Source: Rhizobiales bacterium Ga0077525
GTDB lineage: Bacteria; Pseudomonadota; Alphaproteobacteria; Rhizobiales; Xanthobacteraceae
Direction of reading: 5' to 3'
Length of the DNA stretch: 64,000 nucleotides
Assembly (NCBI GenBank): GCA_001464835.1
Contig: LNDS01000036.1
Coordinates: 91,364-155,363 of the forward strand
Within the stretch, counting starts at the first letter, position 1. Every line of letters starts with the position of its first letter. Positions 27,190 to 35,388 of this stretch are shown here, piece after piece. A program made the translations under genes and the position numbers. The notes below the pieces were generated by a model. The model did not search any database and was not told where the DNA came from. It worked only from the letters and a program-made list of their open reading frames with translations.

Positions 27190-27208
27190 CACAATCTGGA
27201 ATATTGTG
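27190..27208. promoter_or_regulatory. Palindrome between glcD and the cytochrome c gene
   Basis: CACAAT, seven spacer bases, then ATTGTG. This perfect 6+6 inverted repeat in a divergent promoter region is a candidate operator. No regulator gene is adjacent, and the binding factor is unknown. Confidence 0.4.
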
Positions 27209-27260
27209 CCATAGATTGCCGGCGAGCGGCAGATTAACCGGGTCAAATAAGGAGTGACGG

Positions 27261-27647
27261 ATGAAATTGGCTTTCGTTATGGCGGCGGCAATCGCGGCCC
27301 TCAGCGCGCAGACGGCATGGGCTCAGGATGTCGCAGCTGGCGAACAGTCGTTCAAGAAATGCCTGCCCTGCCACGCGGTCGGTCCCGACGCCAAGAACAA
27401 GGTCGGCCCGGTGCTCAACGGCCTCGACGGCCGCCAATCCGGCAGCATCGAGGGCTATTCCTATTCCGATGCCAACAAGAATTCCGGCATCGTCTGGGAT
27501 GAAACGCAATTCGTCGATTACATCAAGGACCCGCGCGCCAAGATCAAGGGCACCAAGATGATCTTCCCCGGCATCAAGAACGAGACCGAGGCCAAGAGCC
27601 TGTGGGCCTATCTCAAGCAGTTCGGCCCCGACGGCAAAACGAAATAG
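27261..27647 (+). CDS. Cytochrome c, class I (c2/c550 type)
   Basis: This 128-residue exported cytochrome has a signal peptide ending TAWAQ, a single haem site CLPCH (Cys34, Cys37, His38) and Met100 in GTKMIF as the distal ligand. The size and loop layout fit soluble periplasmic cytochrome c2/c550, which shuttles electrons between the bc1 complex and terminal acceptors. AAGGAG precedes the ATG. It is divergent from glcDEF. Confidence 0.92.
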   Translation: MKLAFVMAAAIAALSAQTAWAQDVAAGEQSFKKCLPCHAVGPDAKNKVGPVLNGLDGRQSGSIEGYSYSDANKNSGIVWDETQFVDYIKDPRAKIKGTKMIFPGIKNETEAKSLWAYLKQFGPDGKTK

Positions 27648-27764
27648 GCCAAACGAAATAGACGGAGCGAAGCGACGAATTGACCTTGGTCAACGCCGGC
27701 AACGGCCGAGGCCGCCATCATGCACACAACCAAGCCCGCTTGAGTGGCAACAGGAGGTTTCGTC

Positions 27765-28592
27765 ATGATCAAGGATATTGTCGTCAGTCTCGGCCTCGGC
27801 GCCCAGGACCCCGCCGGGGAATTCGCCATTTCGATCGCCGACGCCTTCAAGGCGCATGTCACCGGCTTGGCATTTTCCTATGAGCCGGTCATCCCCGGCG
27901 CCGTAATGGGTAGCATTCCGCCGGAGTTCATCGAGACACAGCGCGTCGACGCCGAAAAGAAAGCGCGCGCCGCGGCAACCCGTTTCGAGGCCGCCGCCAG
28001 CCGGGCCGGCATTTCGGCCGAGACCCTGGTACAGACCGCCAGCTTGTCGGGCGCGGCCAATCGTCTTGCCCATATCGCGCGCCGTTTCGATCTGGTTGTG
28101 GTCGGCCAGGCCAATCGCGAGGAAGGCCTGCCCGATGAAGTTCTGGATGAGGCCGCTTTGTTCGAATCCGGACGGCCGGTCGTGTTCGTGCCGTTCATCC
28201 AGAAAGCCGGCCTCCAGCTCGATCGCGTCATGGTGTGCTGGGATGGCAGCCGGGCCGCAACCCGCGCCGTCGCCGACAGCATGCCGTTCCTGAAAAAGGC
28301 GAAGCTGGTCGAAGTCGTCATCGTCGCCAGCAAGCCTGGCAAAGGAGACGAGATTGCCGGCGCCGATCTTGGCCAGCATCTTGCCCGCCACGGCCTCAAG
28401 GTCGAGGTCAAGAAGATCGTCTCGAGCGAGATCGACGTGCCCTCCACGATCCTGTCCTATGCGGCGGATTCCTCCGCCGACATGATCGTGATGGGCGGCT
28501 ACGGCCATTCGCGTTTGCGCGAATTCATCCTCGGCGGCGTCACCCGCAGCATTCTCGAAACCATGACCGTGCCGGTCTTGATGTCACATTGA
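27765..28592 (+). CDS. Universal stress protein, tandem UspA domains
   Basis: Two UspA-like domains of about 140 residues each are fused in one 275-residue protein. The C-terminal half keeps the ATP-binding loop MGGYGHSRLREFILGGVTRSI, while the first half is degenerate. I choose the ATG at 27765 because GGAGG lies seven bases upstream; a GTG at 27744 is in frame. The GNAT gene follows after 50 bases, probably in the same operon. USP proteins respond to starvation or low oxygen, but the exact role is unknown. Confidence 0.9.
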   Translation: MIKDIVVSLGLGAQDPAGEFAISIADAFKAHVTGLAFSYEPVIPGAVMGSIPPEFIETQRVDAEKKARAAATRFEAAASRAGISAETLVQTASLSGAANRLAHIARRFDLVVVGQANREEGLPDEVLDEAALFESGRPVVFVPFIQKAGLQLDRVMVCWDGSRAATRAVADSMPFLKKAKLVEVVIVASKPGKGDEIAGADLGQHLARHGLKVEVKKIVSSEIDVPSTILSYAADSSADMIVMGGYGHSRLREFILGGVTRSILETMTVPVLMSH

Positions 28593-28642
28593 CCCCCTCG
28601 ACGTCCCGCGCGAGCGTGTCGCCAAACGCGGGACGGTGAGGA

Positions 28643-29173
28643 ATGCTCGAACGTCACGTCACATTGCGCAGCGGCGAAAAAGTCCTGATCCGCCCGCTCA
28701 AGGCCGCGGACGCCGCGCTTTATCCGGATTTTCTCAAGGATGTAACGCCTGAGGATTTGCGGCTGCGTTTCTTCGCTGCCATGCGCACGATTGCGCCCGA
28801 GCTGATCGACAAACTCGTGCATTACGACCCGTCGACCGCCATGGCCTTCATCGCAATCGAGGAAGACAGCGGCCGCATGCTCGGCGTCGTCCGCCTGCAC
28901 AATGACGACAGCGGCGAGAACGGCGAATTCGCCATCCTGACCCGCTCGCATATGAAAGGTCACGGGCTTGGCTGGCTAATGATGAAGCACATGATCGCCT
29001 GCGCCAAAGCCGCCGGTCTCAAGACCGTGCGCGGCCAGGTGCTCGCCGAAAATACCACCATGTTGCAAATGTGCAGCGAGCTTGGCTTTCACTCGACCGA
29101 CGACCCGAACGAACGCGGGGTCAAGATCGTCGAGTTGCCGTTGATAGAGGTTTCGTCGGAAGCGGTATCGTAG
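28643..29173 (+). CDS. GNAT family N-acetyltransferase
   Basis: This 176-residue GNAT protein resembles the acetyltransferase domain found fused to ADP-forming acyl-CoA synthetase-like proteins (Pat type): SGEKVLIRPLKAADAALYPDF at the start. The acetyl-CoA loop reads KGHGLGWLMMKHMI near 108-121. Pat proteins acetylate lysines of metabolic enzymes; here the domain stands alone. It follows the universal stress protein gene, a pairing that fits a stress- or energy-linked role. Polyamine or other small-molecule acetylation cannot be ruled out. Confidence 0.85.
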   Translation: MLERHVTLRSGEKVLIRPLKAADAALYPDFLKDVTPEDLRLRFFAAMRTIAPELIDKLVHYDPSTAMAFIAIEEDSGRMLGVVRLHNDDSGENGEFAILTRSHMKGHGLGWLMMKHMIACAKAAGLKTVRGQVLAENTTMLQMCSELGFHSTDDPNERGVKIVELPLIEVSSEAVS

Positions 29174-29182
29174 CAGCGATGC

Positions 29183-29833
29183 TTACGGCAGCACGCATTG
29201 CGCAACCAGACCGCGGGCACGCGCATCAATGACGCCGAGCGCGCGCAGTGCCAACAATGTGGCGGTCTGCACCGCTTCGCGCGCCTGCCCGGCATCGGCA
29301 TAGGTCGGTGCCAAGGGTCCCAGTAGCCCTTCCATCAGCGCGCCAACCAAAGCCGGCGCCGCCACCCGTGCATCCTGATCCGGCAAATGCCGGCCGGCAA
29401 TGGCAATGTCGATGCGGCCTTCGAGCTGAGCGGCCAGCGACTGGCGGAAGTCGAGCCGCATGGCATCGACATCGGCATCAACCGGTTCGCCCATCACCGC
29501 CCAGGCCAGCCGCCGCTCGGCCAGCGAGCGCGCCGCGAAGGTAGAGATGGTTGCCGCCAAAGCCGACATTGGTCCCGGCGCCGCGTCGCCTGCAGCCTTC
29601 ATGGCGTCGAGTTCACGACCGGCGACCGCCGCAACCAGTTCGGCAATGAGATCGGTCTTGGACGGGAAATAGCGGTACACGGTCCCTGCTGCGATATTCG
29701 CGCGCGCCGCGACGCCCGCAACCTGAACCGCCGCCATGCCCCCCTCGGCGGCAAGCTGGGTCGCGGCGGTCAGGATCACCTGCTCGCGCGCAGCCAGCCT
29801 TCGGACGACATTTTCGGTGCGGCGATACGGCAT
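29183..29833 (-). CDS. TetR family transcriptional regulator
   Basis: This 216-residue repressor has the TetR helix-turn-helix at about residues 22-60 (VAARANIAAGTVYRYFPSKTDLIAEL) and a variable ligand domain. A GTGAAT-N4-ATTCAC palindrome sits nine bases upstream of its start codon, consistent with autorepression. It converges on the GNAT gene and is upstream of, and co-directional with nothing obvious except, the ThDP enzyme on the other side of its promoter. The ligand is unknown. Confidence 0.9.
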   Translation of the reverse strand: MPYRRTENVVRRLAAREQVILTAATQLAAEGGMAAVQVAGVAARANIAAGTVYRYFPSKTDLIAELVAAVAGRELDAMKAAGDAAPGPMSALAATISTFAARSLAERRLAWAVMGEPVDADVDAMRLDFRQSLAAQLEGRIDIAIAGRHLPDQDARVAAPALVGALMEGLLGPLAPTYADAGQAREAVQTATLLALRALGVIDARARGLVAQCVLP

Positions 29834-29841
29834 CAGGAATG

Positions 29842-29857
29842 AGTGAATGACGATTCA
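29842..29857. promoter_or_regulatory. Candidate TetR operator
   Basis: GTGAAT, GACG, ATTCAC is a perfect 6+6 palindrome. A further GAATGA half-site copy adjoins it on the left. The wording TGAATGA...ATTCA is common in TetR-family operators. The position just before the TetR gene suggests autoregulation. Confidence 0.55.
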
Positions 29858-29908
29858 CGTCAAAGAAGCAAGAGCGCTTCGGGCTCCGGGCTCGTGGGAG
29901 GTAGTGAC

Positions 29909-31594
29909 TCAGCCCTTGCTCGCCCCCAGCGCCTTTTCGCGAATGGCCGACATCGACATCCCCGGCGTAAGCGGCTCGTCATTGACCTTGAGATGAATGA
30001 TCGACGGCTTGCCGGACTTCTGCGCGGCGGCAAAGGCGGCCGGGAAATCGGCGGTCTTTTCTACCAGGACGCCGAAGCCGCCGAAGGCCTTGGCGTAGGC
30101 GACGAAATCCGGGTTCTTCAATTCGGTGCCGACGACGCGGCCGGGATATTCGCGCTCCTGATGCATGCGGATCGTGCCGTACGTCCCGTTGTCCCACAGC
30201 ACCACGATCACCGGCAGTTCATATTGAACCGCGGTGGCGAAATCGTTGCCGGTCATCATGAAGTCGCCGTCGCCGGCGATGCAAACCACGACACGGCCGG
30301 GATGTAATGTCTTCATCGCCATCGCCGCCGGCAAACCGTAACCCATCGAGCCGGAGGTCGGCCCGACCAGAGTCGCGTATTTGCGGAAGCGATAGAAGCG
30401 ATTGACCCAGGTGGCGAAATTGCCGGCGCCGTTGGTGATGATGGCGTCCGCCGTCAGGTTTTCGCGAAGCCACACCATGATCTCACCGAGATTGGTCGGG
30501 CCCGGCTGCGGCGTCGCCTTTTCGGTCCAGCTCAAAAAATCCGCATGCGCGGTATCGGCCTCGCCGCGCCAGGAAATCTCGTTGGGCGGCTGCAAGCCTT
30601 CCAGCGCCGCGCAGAACGCGGTCGGCGAGGCGTTGATCGCCAAAGTCGGATGATAGACGCGGCCGAGTTCTTCCGAGCCCGGATGCACATGCACCAGCTT
30701 CATCTGCGGTTCGGGAATGCCGAAAAGCGTATAGCTTTGCGACGACATCTCGCTCATGCGGTCGCCGATCAGCAGAACGAGATCGGCGCCCTTGACGCGC
30801 GCCAAGAGTTTGGGATTGGGGCCGATGCCGAAGTCGCCGGCGTAACAGGGATGCGTTGCGTCGAACAAGTACTGGCGGCGGAACGTCGTCGCCACCGGCA
30901 ACTGGAAGCGCTCGGCAAAACGCATCATCGCCGCGGTCGCGGCTTCAGACCAACGGCTGCCGCCGATCAGCGCCACCGGACGCTTGGCCGCCCACAGCAT
31001 TTTCTGCAAGCGGCTCATGTCGGTGAGGCCGGGCCAGATTTCCACCGGCTCGAACGCTGTCGCGTTATCGGTCACGACGCGGTCGGTCAGCATATCCTCG
31101 GGCAGCGCGATCACCACCGGACCGGGTCGGCCGTTGCAGGCGGTATGAAACGCGCGCGACACGATTTCCGGAATGCGCGTCGCGTCGTCGATCTCGGTCG
31201 CCCATTTCGCCACGGTGCCGAACACCGCGCGGTAATCCAGTTCCTGGAACGCTTCGCGCTCGCGCATGTCACGGCCGATCTGGCCGACGAACAGGATCAT
31301 CGGCGAGGAATCCTGCCGCGCGATGTGCACGCCGGATGCGGCATTGGTGGCGCCAGGGCCGCGCGTGACGAAACAGATGCCCGGCCGGCCGGTGGTCTTG
31401 CCGACCGCTTCCGCCATCATCGATGCCGCGCCTTCGTGCCGGCACACGGTTAGCGCGATCTTCGAGCCATGCAGCGCGTCGAGCGCGGCCAGATAGCTTT
31501 CGCCCGGCACGCAGAAAGCGTGGGTGACGCCATGAATCTCAAGTTGATCGATGAGAATCTGGCCGCCGGTACGGGTGCCGTCGTTCGCGCGCAT
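29909..31594 (-). CDS. Thiamine diphosphate-dependent enzyme, acetolactate synthase-like
   Basis: This 561-residue ThDP enzyme has the three-domain layout of the acetolactate synthase/benzoylformate decarboxylase family. The activating Glu is Glu54 (RHEGAASMMAEA). The ThDP motif runs from GDGDFMMTGNDF to WDNGTYG in the C-terminal domain. GPGATNAASGVHIA matches the family. It lacks a small regulatory subunit gene next to it, so it is more likely a catabolic or decarboxylating relative than the biosynthetic IlvB. GGAG lies about ten bases before the ATG. The substrate cannot be read from the sequence. Confidence 0.88.
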   Translation of the reverse strand: MRANDGTRTGGQILIDQLEIHGVTHAFCVPGESYLAALDALHGSKIALTVCRHEGAASMMAEAVGKTTGRPGICFVTRGPGATNAASGVHIARQDSSPMILFVGQIGRDMREREAFQELDYRAVFGTVAKWATEIDDATRIPEIVSRAFHTACNGRPGPVVIALPEDMLTDRVVTDNATAFEPVEIWPGLTDMSRLQKMLWAAKRPVALIGGSRWSEAATAAMMRFAERFQLPVATTFRRQYLFDATHPCYAGDFGIGPNPKLLARVKGADLVLLIGDRMSEMSSQSYTLFGIPEPQMKLVHVHPGSEELGRVYHPTLAINASPTAFCAALEGLQPPNEISWRGEADTAHADFLSWTEKATPQPGPTNLGEIMVWLRENLTADAIITNGAGNFATWVNRFYRFRKYATLVGPTSGSMGYGLPAAMAMKTLHPGRVVVCIAGDGDFMMTGNDFATAVQYELPVIVVLWDNGTYGTIRMHQEREYPGRVVGTELKNPDFVAYAKAFGGFGVLVEKTADFPAAFAAAQKSGKPSIIHLKVNDEPLTPGMSMSAIREKALGASKG

Positions 31595-31663
31595 GTCTTA
31601 AAGCTCCGGACTTGGGGACTTGAACGCCAGCTATAGACGATCGCGGCCTTGCCCGCGAGAACT

Positions 31664-31692
31664 CCCTCCCCCTATTGATGGGGGGAGGGGTC
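31664..31692. repeat. Short palindrome CTCCCTCCCCC/GGGGGGAGGGG
   Basis: A GC-only stem with a short ATTGATG loop lies between the NIPSNAP stop and the ThDP start. It resembles the short dispersed hairpins at 6193-6214 and may act as a transcription-end structure for the NIPSNAP gene. Confidence 0.55.
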
Positions 31693-31700
31693 CGGCGAGC

Positions 31701-32042
31701 TTACGGATGAATTTTCGCCTTCGGAATCGGCGGTGCAAAGCCGACGGGGATCATCTGGCTGTTCTTCTGTTCGATGATGTAACCGGCCTTGACGTTCTCG
31801 GCGAGATAGACCTTCCAGTCCGGGTCTTGTGCAATGCGGGCGCGCTTTTCCTCGCGATCGGCGGCGCTTTCGTAAACCCAAATATGGGTGAAGGTGTTGA
31901 GTTCGCCGGTCTCGGCCACGGCGTAGCAAAGCGGCTCGCCCATGTAGCGAAGCTGCACCGGATAGCCGAATTTCTTGTAAAGCTCGAGTTGGGCCGGCAC
32001 GCAGCCTGGCTTGGTCTTGTAAGTGCGAACGTCGAGTAACAC
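31701..32042 (-). CDS. NIPSNAP family protein
   Basis: This 113-residue ferredoxin-like alpha/beta-barrel protein belongs to the NIPSNAP family, seen in LDVRTYKTKPGCVPAQLELY, then FTHIWVYESAADREEKRARI. I choose the GTG at 32042 because GGGAGG lies seven bases upstream; the frame extends to 32144 without a better start. NIPSNAP proteins have no settled function and are often near catabolic or oxidoreductase genes. Its neighbour downstream is the ThDP enzyme, 106 bases away. Confidence 0.8.
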   Translation of the reverse strand: MLLDVRTYKTKPGCVPAQLELYKKFGYPVQLRYMGEPLCYAVAETGELNTFTHIWVYESAADREEKRARIAQDPDWKVYLAENVKAGYIIEQKNSQMIPVGFAPPIPKAKIHP

Positions 32043-32176
32043 GGAGAAGCCTCCCTTGAATGAACCCGCTTCAGGCGGCGGTAATGGCCGCACTCTCCGG
32101 GGCCGGAGAAGGCCGGTCAAGAGACATACGCTGCATAGAGGCATGCGGGTGAAGCCAAACTACGCCGCGATTTGCA

Positions 32177-32953
32177 TCAGGCGAAATCCTGCGGCTCGCG
32201 TGGCCGCAACAATGTCACCGCCTTGACGCGATTGAGCTTAAGAAAACGCACCAGCGGCTCATCGAGCACGCGGCGGCGGCTTTTCGATGCGTGGCGGAGC
32301 CACAGCCCGCCATCCGGGGCGACGATGACGAAGCCGATATGGAAATAATCGAGTTTGGGCCGCTGCGAGAGGAAGCCGATGATGTCGCCGCTGGCGAGCA
32401 ACTCCGTGTTCGACAACAGGCTGGCGCGCGGCACGGCGGTAATCTGCATGCGCTGCGCGCCCAGTTCCGGCATATAGGCGAGCGTCTTGTTGATGATCTC
32501 GCCGCCCGGCACCGCGACCGGCCGGCATTTGCGATTGGCGACGTTGCGTTCGCACCATTGCGAGAAATAATGATTGCGCTCACGCCAGCTAACCGCGCCG
32601 TCGCGGTAGCGGATCTGGCGCAGCGTGTCCGCGTAGTCTTCCGCTCCGCGCACCATCGCCGCCGCCAGCACGGCTTCGCAGTATGTGACGCAATCGAACA
32701 CGTCGTCGCGGGTGACGAACTTCTCAGCCTTGCGCGGCCCGCCGATCAAGGTGTATCCGCGATACGGGGTGCCGATAAGCGCGCGCGAGATGAAATCGAT
32801 GCGGGCGCCGATCGACGGCAGCCCCTCGGCCTTGTCGATCAGCCGCGTCATGCGCGCGTGCGCGGCGCGCGCTTCGGGGCCGCCGATGGCCAAAGCCGCG
32901 CCGCCGGCGAACAGGCGCAACACGGAACGGCGGCTGAGAGCGCTATCAATCAT
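32177..32953 (-). CDS. DUF1460 domain protein, exported amidase-like
   Basis: This 258-residue exported protein has a Tat-type signal (LSRRSVLRLFAGGAALAIGG). The mature domain fits DUF1460, an NlpC/P60-related fold: the probable catalytic Cys is in DDVFDCVTYCEAV and the His in DYFHIGFVI. DUF1460 proteins are proposed N-acetylmuramoyl-L-alanine amidases. It starts two bases after the upstream gene's stop codon, so the two are translationally coupled. It is the last gene of the leftward run from 39123. Confidence 0.78.
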   Translation of the reverse strand: MIDSALSRRSVLRLFAGGAALAIGGPEARAAHARMTRLIDKAEGLPSIGARIDFISRALIGTPYRGYTLIGGPRKAEKFVTRDDVFDCVTYCEAVLAAAMVRGAEDYADTLRQIRYRDGAVSWRERNHYFSQWCERNVANRKCRPVAVPGGEIINKTLAYMPELGAQRMQITAVPRASLLSNTELLASGDIIGFLSQRPKLDYFHIGFVIVAPDGGLWLRHASKSRRRVLDEPLVRFLKLNRVKAVTLLRPREPQDFA

Positions 32954-32955
32954 CG

Positions 32956-33909
32956 TCAGTCCCGCACCACGACGAGACGGTCGGTGCCCGATTCCGCGCC
33001 CCACAATTCACCGGGCCGGCCGAGGATCTGGCGGACCGAGGCGTTACGCCGGTTGCTCGGAAAGCTGTCGAACTTTTCGCTGACCGGATCGAAGCGCACG
33101 ATCGCATTGGCTTCGAAGTCGGTGAGCCAGACTTTATCCTTGTCGTCGACATAGACCGCGTAGCAACCGCGCTGACTTTTCGGCAACGCCCAGACGCGCC
33201 ATGTTTTGTTGAGCGGGTCGTAGCGGCCGACTTCGCCGGTGGTCCAAAAACTGACCCATAACAGGCCCTTGGAGTCCGACCAGATGCGGCGCGGGCCGAC
33301 ATTCTGCTTCGGCGGCTGGATCATCAGCGCGTCGCCGCTCACCGTATCGATCTTGGCGATGTGATCGCCGGCAAGCGAGGCGTACCAGACGTCACCGTTC
33401 GGCGTCGTGGTGATGCCGTAAGGGCCGACGCCCTTCGGCGCTTTCCAGGCTTCGACCTTGCCGGTCGCCGGATCGACGCGGCCATAGACACCGTTCTGGC
33501 CGGTGAACCAGAGAATGCCTTTGCGGTCGAAGGTCGCGGTGTTGAGATTGGCGTTTGGAAATTCCGCCGGTAGCGGATACAGCTTCACGGCCTTGGTCGC
33601 CGGATCGACACGCGCGATCGCATTCTGGCCTGTTTCGGTGATCCAGGCGGCGCGGTCGGGCCCGGCGATGACGCCATGCGGCGATGCATCGGGCCCGAGC
33701 GGAATATGCGTCGCCTTGCCGGTTTTCGGATCGAGGATGCCGAGCGCGCCCTGGTGCTGCGCCGTGTACCAGATTGTGCCGTCCGGCGCCGGCGCAACGT
33801 CATGCGGATGCGCGCCGCGCGGGACATCGTAATAAGACACCTGCGCCGCCGGCGCCGGATGGGCGCCGAGCGCGATGGCGGCAATGGCCGCGACGACGAT
33901 TGGCAGCAT
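32956..33909 (-). CDS. Vgb-like secreted beta-propeller protein
   Basis: This 317-residue protein has a short signal peptide ending HPAPAAQ and repeated blades of the form GxIWYT...G.L...DP.TGK, as in virginiamycin B lyase and other NHL/SMP-30-type propellers. Six blades can be counted. Catalytic residues of Vgb are not clearly conserved, so lyase activity is unproven. It follows moaE by nine bases and precedes DUF1460 by two, which suggests a shared envelope function carried on the same mRNA. Confidence 0.8.
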   Translation of the reverse strand: MLPIVVAAIAAIALGAHPAPAAQVSYYDVPRGAHPHDVAPAPDGTIWYTAQHQGALGILDPKTGKATHIPLGPDASPHGVIAGPDRAAWITETGQNAIARVDPATKAVKLYPLPAEFPNANLNTATFDRKGILWFTGQNGVYGRVDPATGKVEAWKAPKGVGPYGITTTPNGDVWYASLAGDHIAKIDTVSGDALMIQPPKQNVGPRRIWSDSKGLLWVSFWTTGEVGRYDPLNKTWRVWALPKSQRGCYAVYVDDKDKVWLTDFEANAIVRFDPVSEKFDSFPSNRRNASVRQILGRPGELWGAESGTDRLVVVRD

Positions 33910-33918
33910 GCGAGCCCC

Positions 33919-34407
33919 CTATTCCGCCGCTTGATGTTTGGTCATTGAGGTCCAGCGCCCGGCCGCCTCGTCGTCGGCGGCCTTGGCTTCGACCCAGATT
34001 TTTCCGTCGGCCTTCTCGACCTGCTTCCAGAACGGCGCGCGCGTCTTGAGATAGTCCATCAGGAAATCGGCCGCCTCGAAGGCCGCCGCGCGATGCGACG
34101 ATACCGTCACCACCATCATGATATCGTCGCCGGGCACAAGGCGTCCGTAGCGATGGATGACGGTGACGCCGATCAGCGGCCAGCGCGATGCGGCTTCCGC
34201 GACATGCCGCTCGATCTCGGCTTCCGCCATGCCCGGGTAGTGTTCCAGCGTCAGCGCCGCGATCGGCTGGCCGTTCTCGTCGCCGCGGCAGATGCCGGTG
34301 AACGTCACCACCGCGCCGGCGTCGGTGCGCCCGCGCGTGATTTTGGCCGCCTCGGCGGTGACGTCGAACGGCTCGCTCTGGATGCGGACGGTGCGGATCG
34401 TGTTCAT
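33919..34407 (-). CDS. moaE: Molybdopterin synthase catalytic subunit MoaE
   Basis: This 162-residue MoaE works with MoaD to insert two sulfurs into precursor Z, forming molybdopterin in the cytoplasm. Family blocks visible are GAVVTFTGICRGDENG, LEHYPGMAE, IHRYGRLVPGDDIMMV and the catalytic-lysine region KTRAPFWKQVEKADG. It follows moaD by 38 bases. Confidence 0.95.
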   Translation of the reverse strand: MNTIRTVRIQSEPFDVTAEAAKITRGRTDAGAVVTFTGICRGDENGQPIAALTLEHYPGMAEAEIERHVAEAASRWPLIGVTVIHRYGRLVPGDDIMMVVTVSSHRAAAFEAADFLMDYLKTRAPFWKQVEKADGKIWVEAKAADDEAAGRWTSMTKHQAAE

Positions 34408-34445
34408 CGGCTCAATCTAGCCTGCCCGGCCCGCGTGTGGGAGGC

Positions 34446-34709
34446 CTATCCCCCCGTCATCGGCGGGAAAAAGGCGATTTCCGTGGCCCCGCCGAGCGGC
34501 GTTTGCGGCTTGACGTGCGCCTTGTCTATTGCGGCGCGGATCACCTTGGGGTTCTCGAAGGCATGGGCATATTCCTCGCCGCGCGCGGCGAGATATGTCA
34601 TCAGTTCGCCGACCGTGACGACGATATCGGGAACTTCGATATCTTCATCGGGCTTGCCGATGCGCTCGCGCACCCAGGCGAAGTACCGCACTTTTAGAAT
34701 TTTGCTCAT
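34446..34709 (-). CDS. moaD: Molybdopterin synthase sulfur carrier subunit MoaD
   Basis: This 87-residue ubiquitin-fold sulfur carrier ends in the required Gly-Gly (FFPPMTGG), which is thiocarboxylated to donate sulfur to MoaE's active site. It starts KILKVRYFAWVRERIG, typical of the family. The ATG overlaps the pgsA stop by four bases (ATGA), so the two genes are coupled. Confidence 0.95.
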   Translation of the reverse strand: MSKILKVRYFAWVRERIGKPDEDIEVPDIVVTVGELMTYLAARGEEYAHAFENPKVIRAAIDKAHVKPQTPLGGATEIAFFPPMTGG

Positions 34710-35314
34710 TCGTCAATCATATAACGCAGGCCGGCGCGTAAATAGTCCCAGCCGGTGTACAGCGTGATGATCGCCGACAGCCACAACAGCGTGATGCCGA
34801 TCTCGATGGTCACCGGCAGGACCTTTTCGCCCGCCTCGCCGGCAATCAGGAAGCCGATAGCCAGCAACTGGCCGAAGGTCTTCCACTTGGCCAGTTGCGA
34901 TACCGGCACGCTGACGCGCAATTCGGCGAGAAATTCGCGCAAGCCGGACACCAGTATTTCCCGGCACAGAATAATGACGGCGGCGAGCAGCGCCCAGCCG
35001 CGGATCGTAGTTCCCGCCGCCAGCATCAGCAGGCTCGACGACACCAGCAGCTTGTCGGCGATCGGATCGAGCATGCGGCCGAGCGAGGATTGCTGGCCGA
35101 GCTTTCGCGCCACATAGCCGTCGAGAATGTCGGTCAGGCCGGCGGCGATGAAGACCGCCAGCGCCACCCAGCGCAGCCACAGGCCGCCGCCGAGAATGCT
35201 CTGCCAGAACAGGAACCCGACCACCACCGGCACCGCGGCGATGCGCGCATAAGTCAGCATATTGGCCAGCGCGAGCGGGTGCGCGGGAAGGCGTGTGGAA
35301 CGGGTCGGATTCAT
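34706..35314 (-). CDS. pgsA: CDP-diacylglycerol-glycerol-3-phosphate 3-phosphatidyltransferase
   Basis: This 202-residue inner-membrane enzyme makes phosphatidylglycerol phosphate. The CDP-alcohol phosphotransferase signature is complete: DGYVAR, then GRMLDPIADK with the two catalytic Asp. Four hydrophobic helices are visible. I choose the ATG at 35314 (MNPTRSTRLPAHPLALANML); the frame runs on to 35461 over a region with a repeat fragment. The gene order uvrC-pgsA-moaD-moaE is usual in related bacteria. Confidence 0.95.
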   Translation of the reverse strand: MNPTRSTRLPAHPLALANMLTYARIAAVPVVVGFLFWQSILGGGLWLRWVALAVFIAAGLTDILDGYVARKLGQQSSLGRMLDPIADKLLVSSSLLMLAAGTTIRGWALLAAVIILCREILVSGLREFLAELRVSVPVSQLAKWKTFGQLLAIGFLIAGEAGEKVLPVTIEIGITLLWLSAIITLYTGWDYLRAGLRYMIDE

Positions 35315-35388
35315 GCGGTCCAAAGAACACCGGGGGAGGATGAAGGTCAACCGCGCACTATCGCGGCGTCCCGGAATGACGCAAAAAA

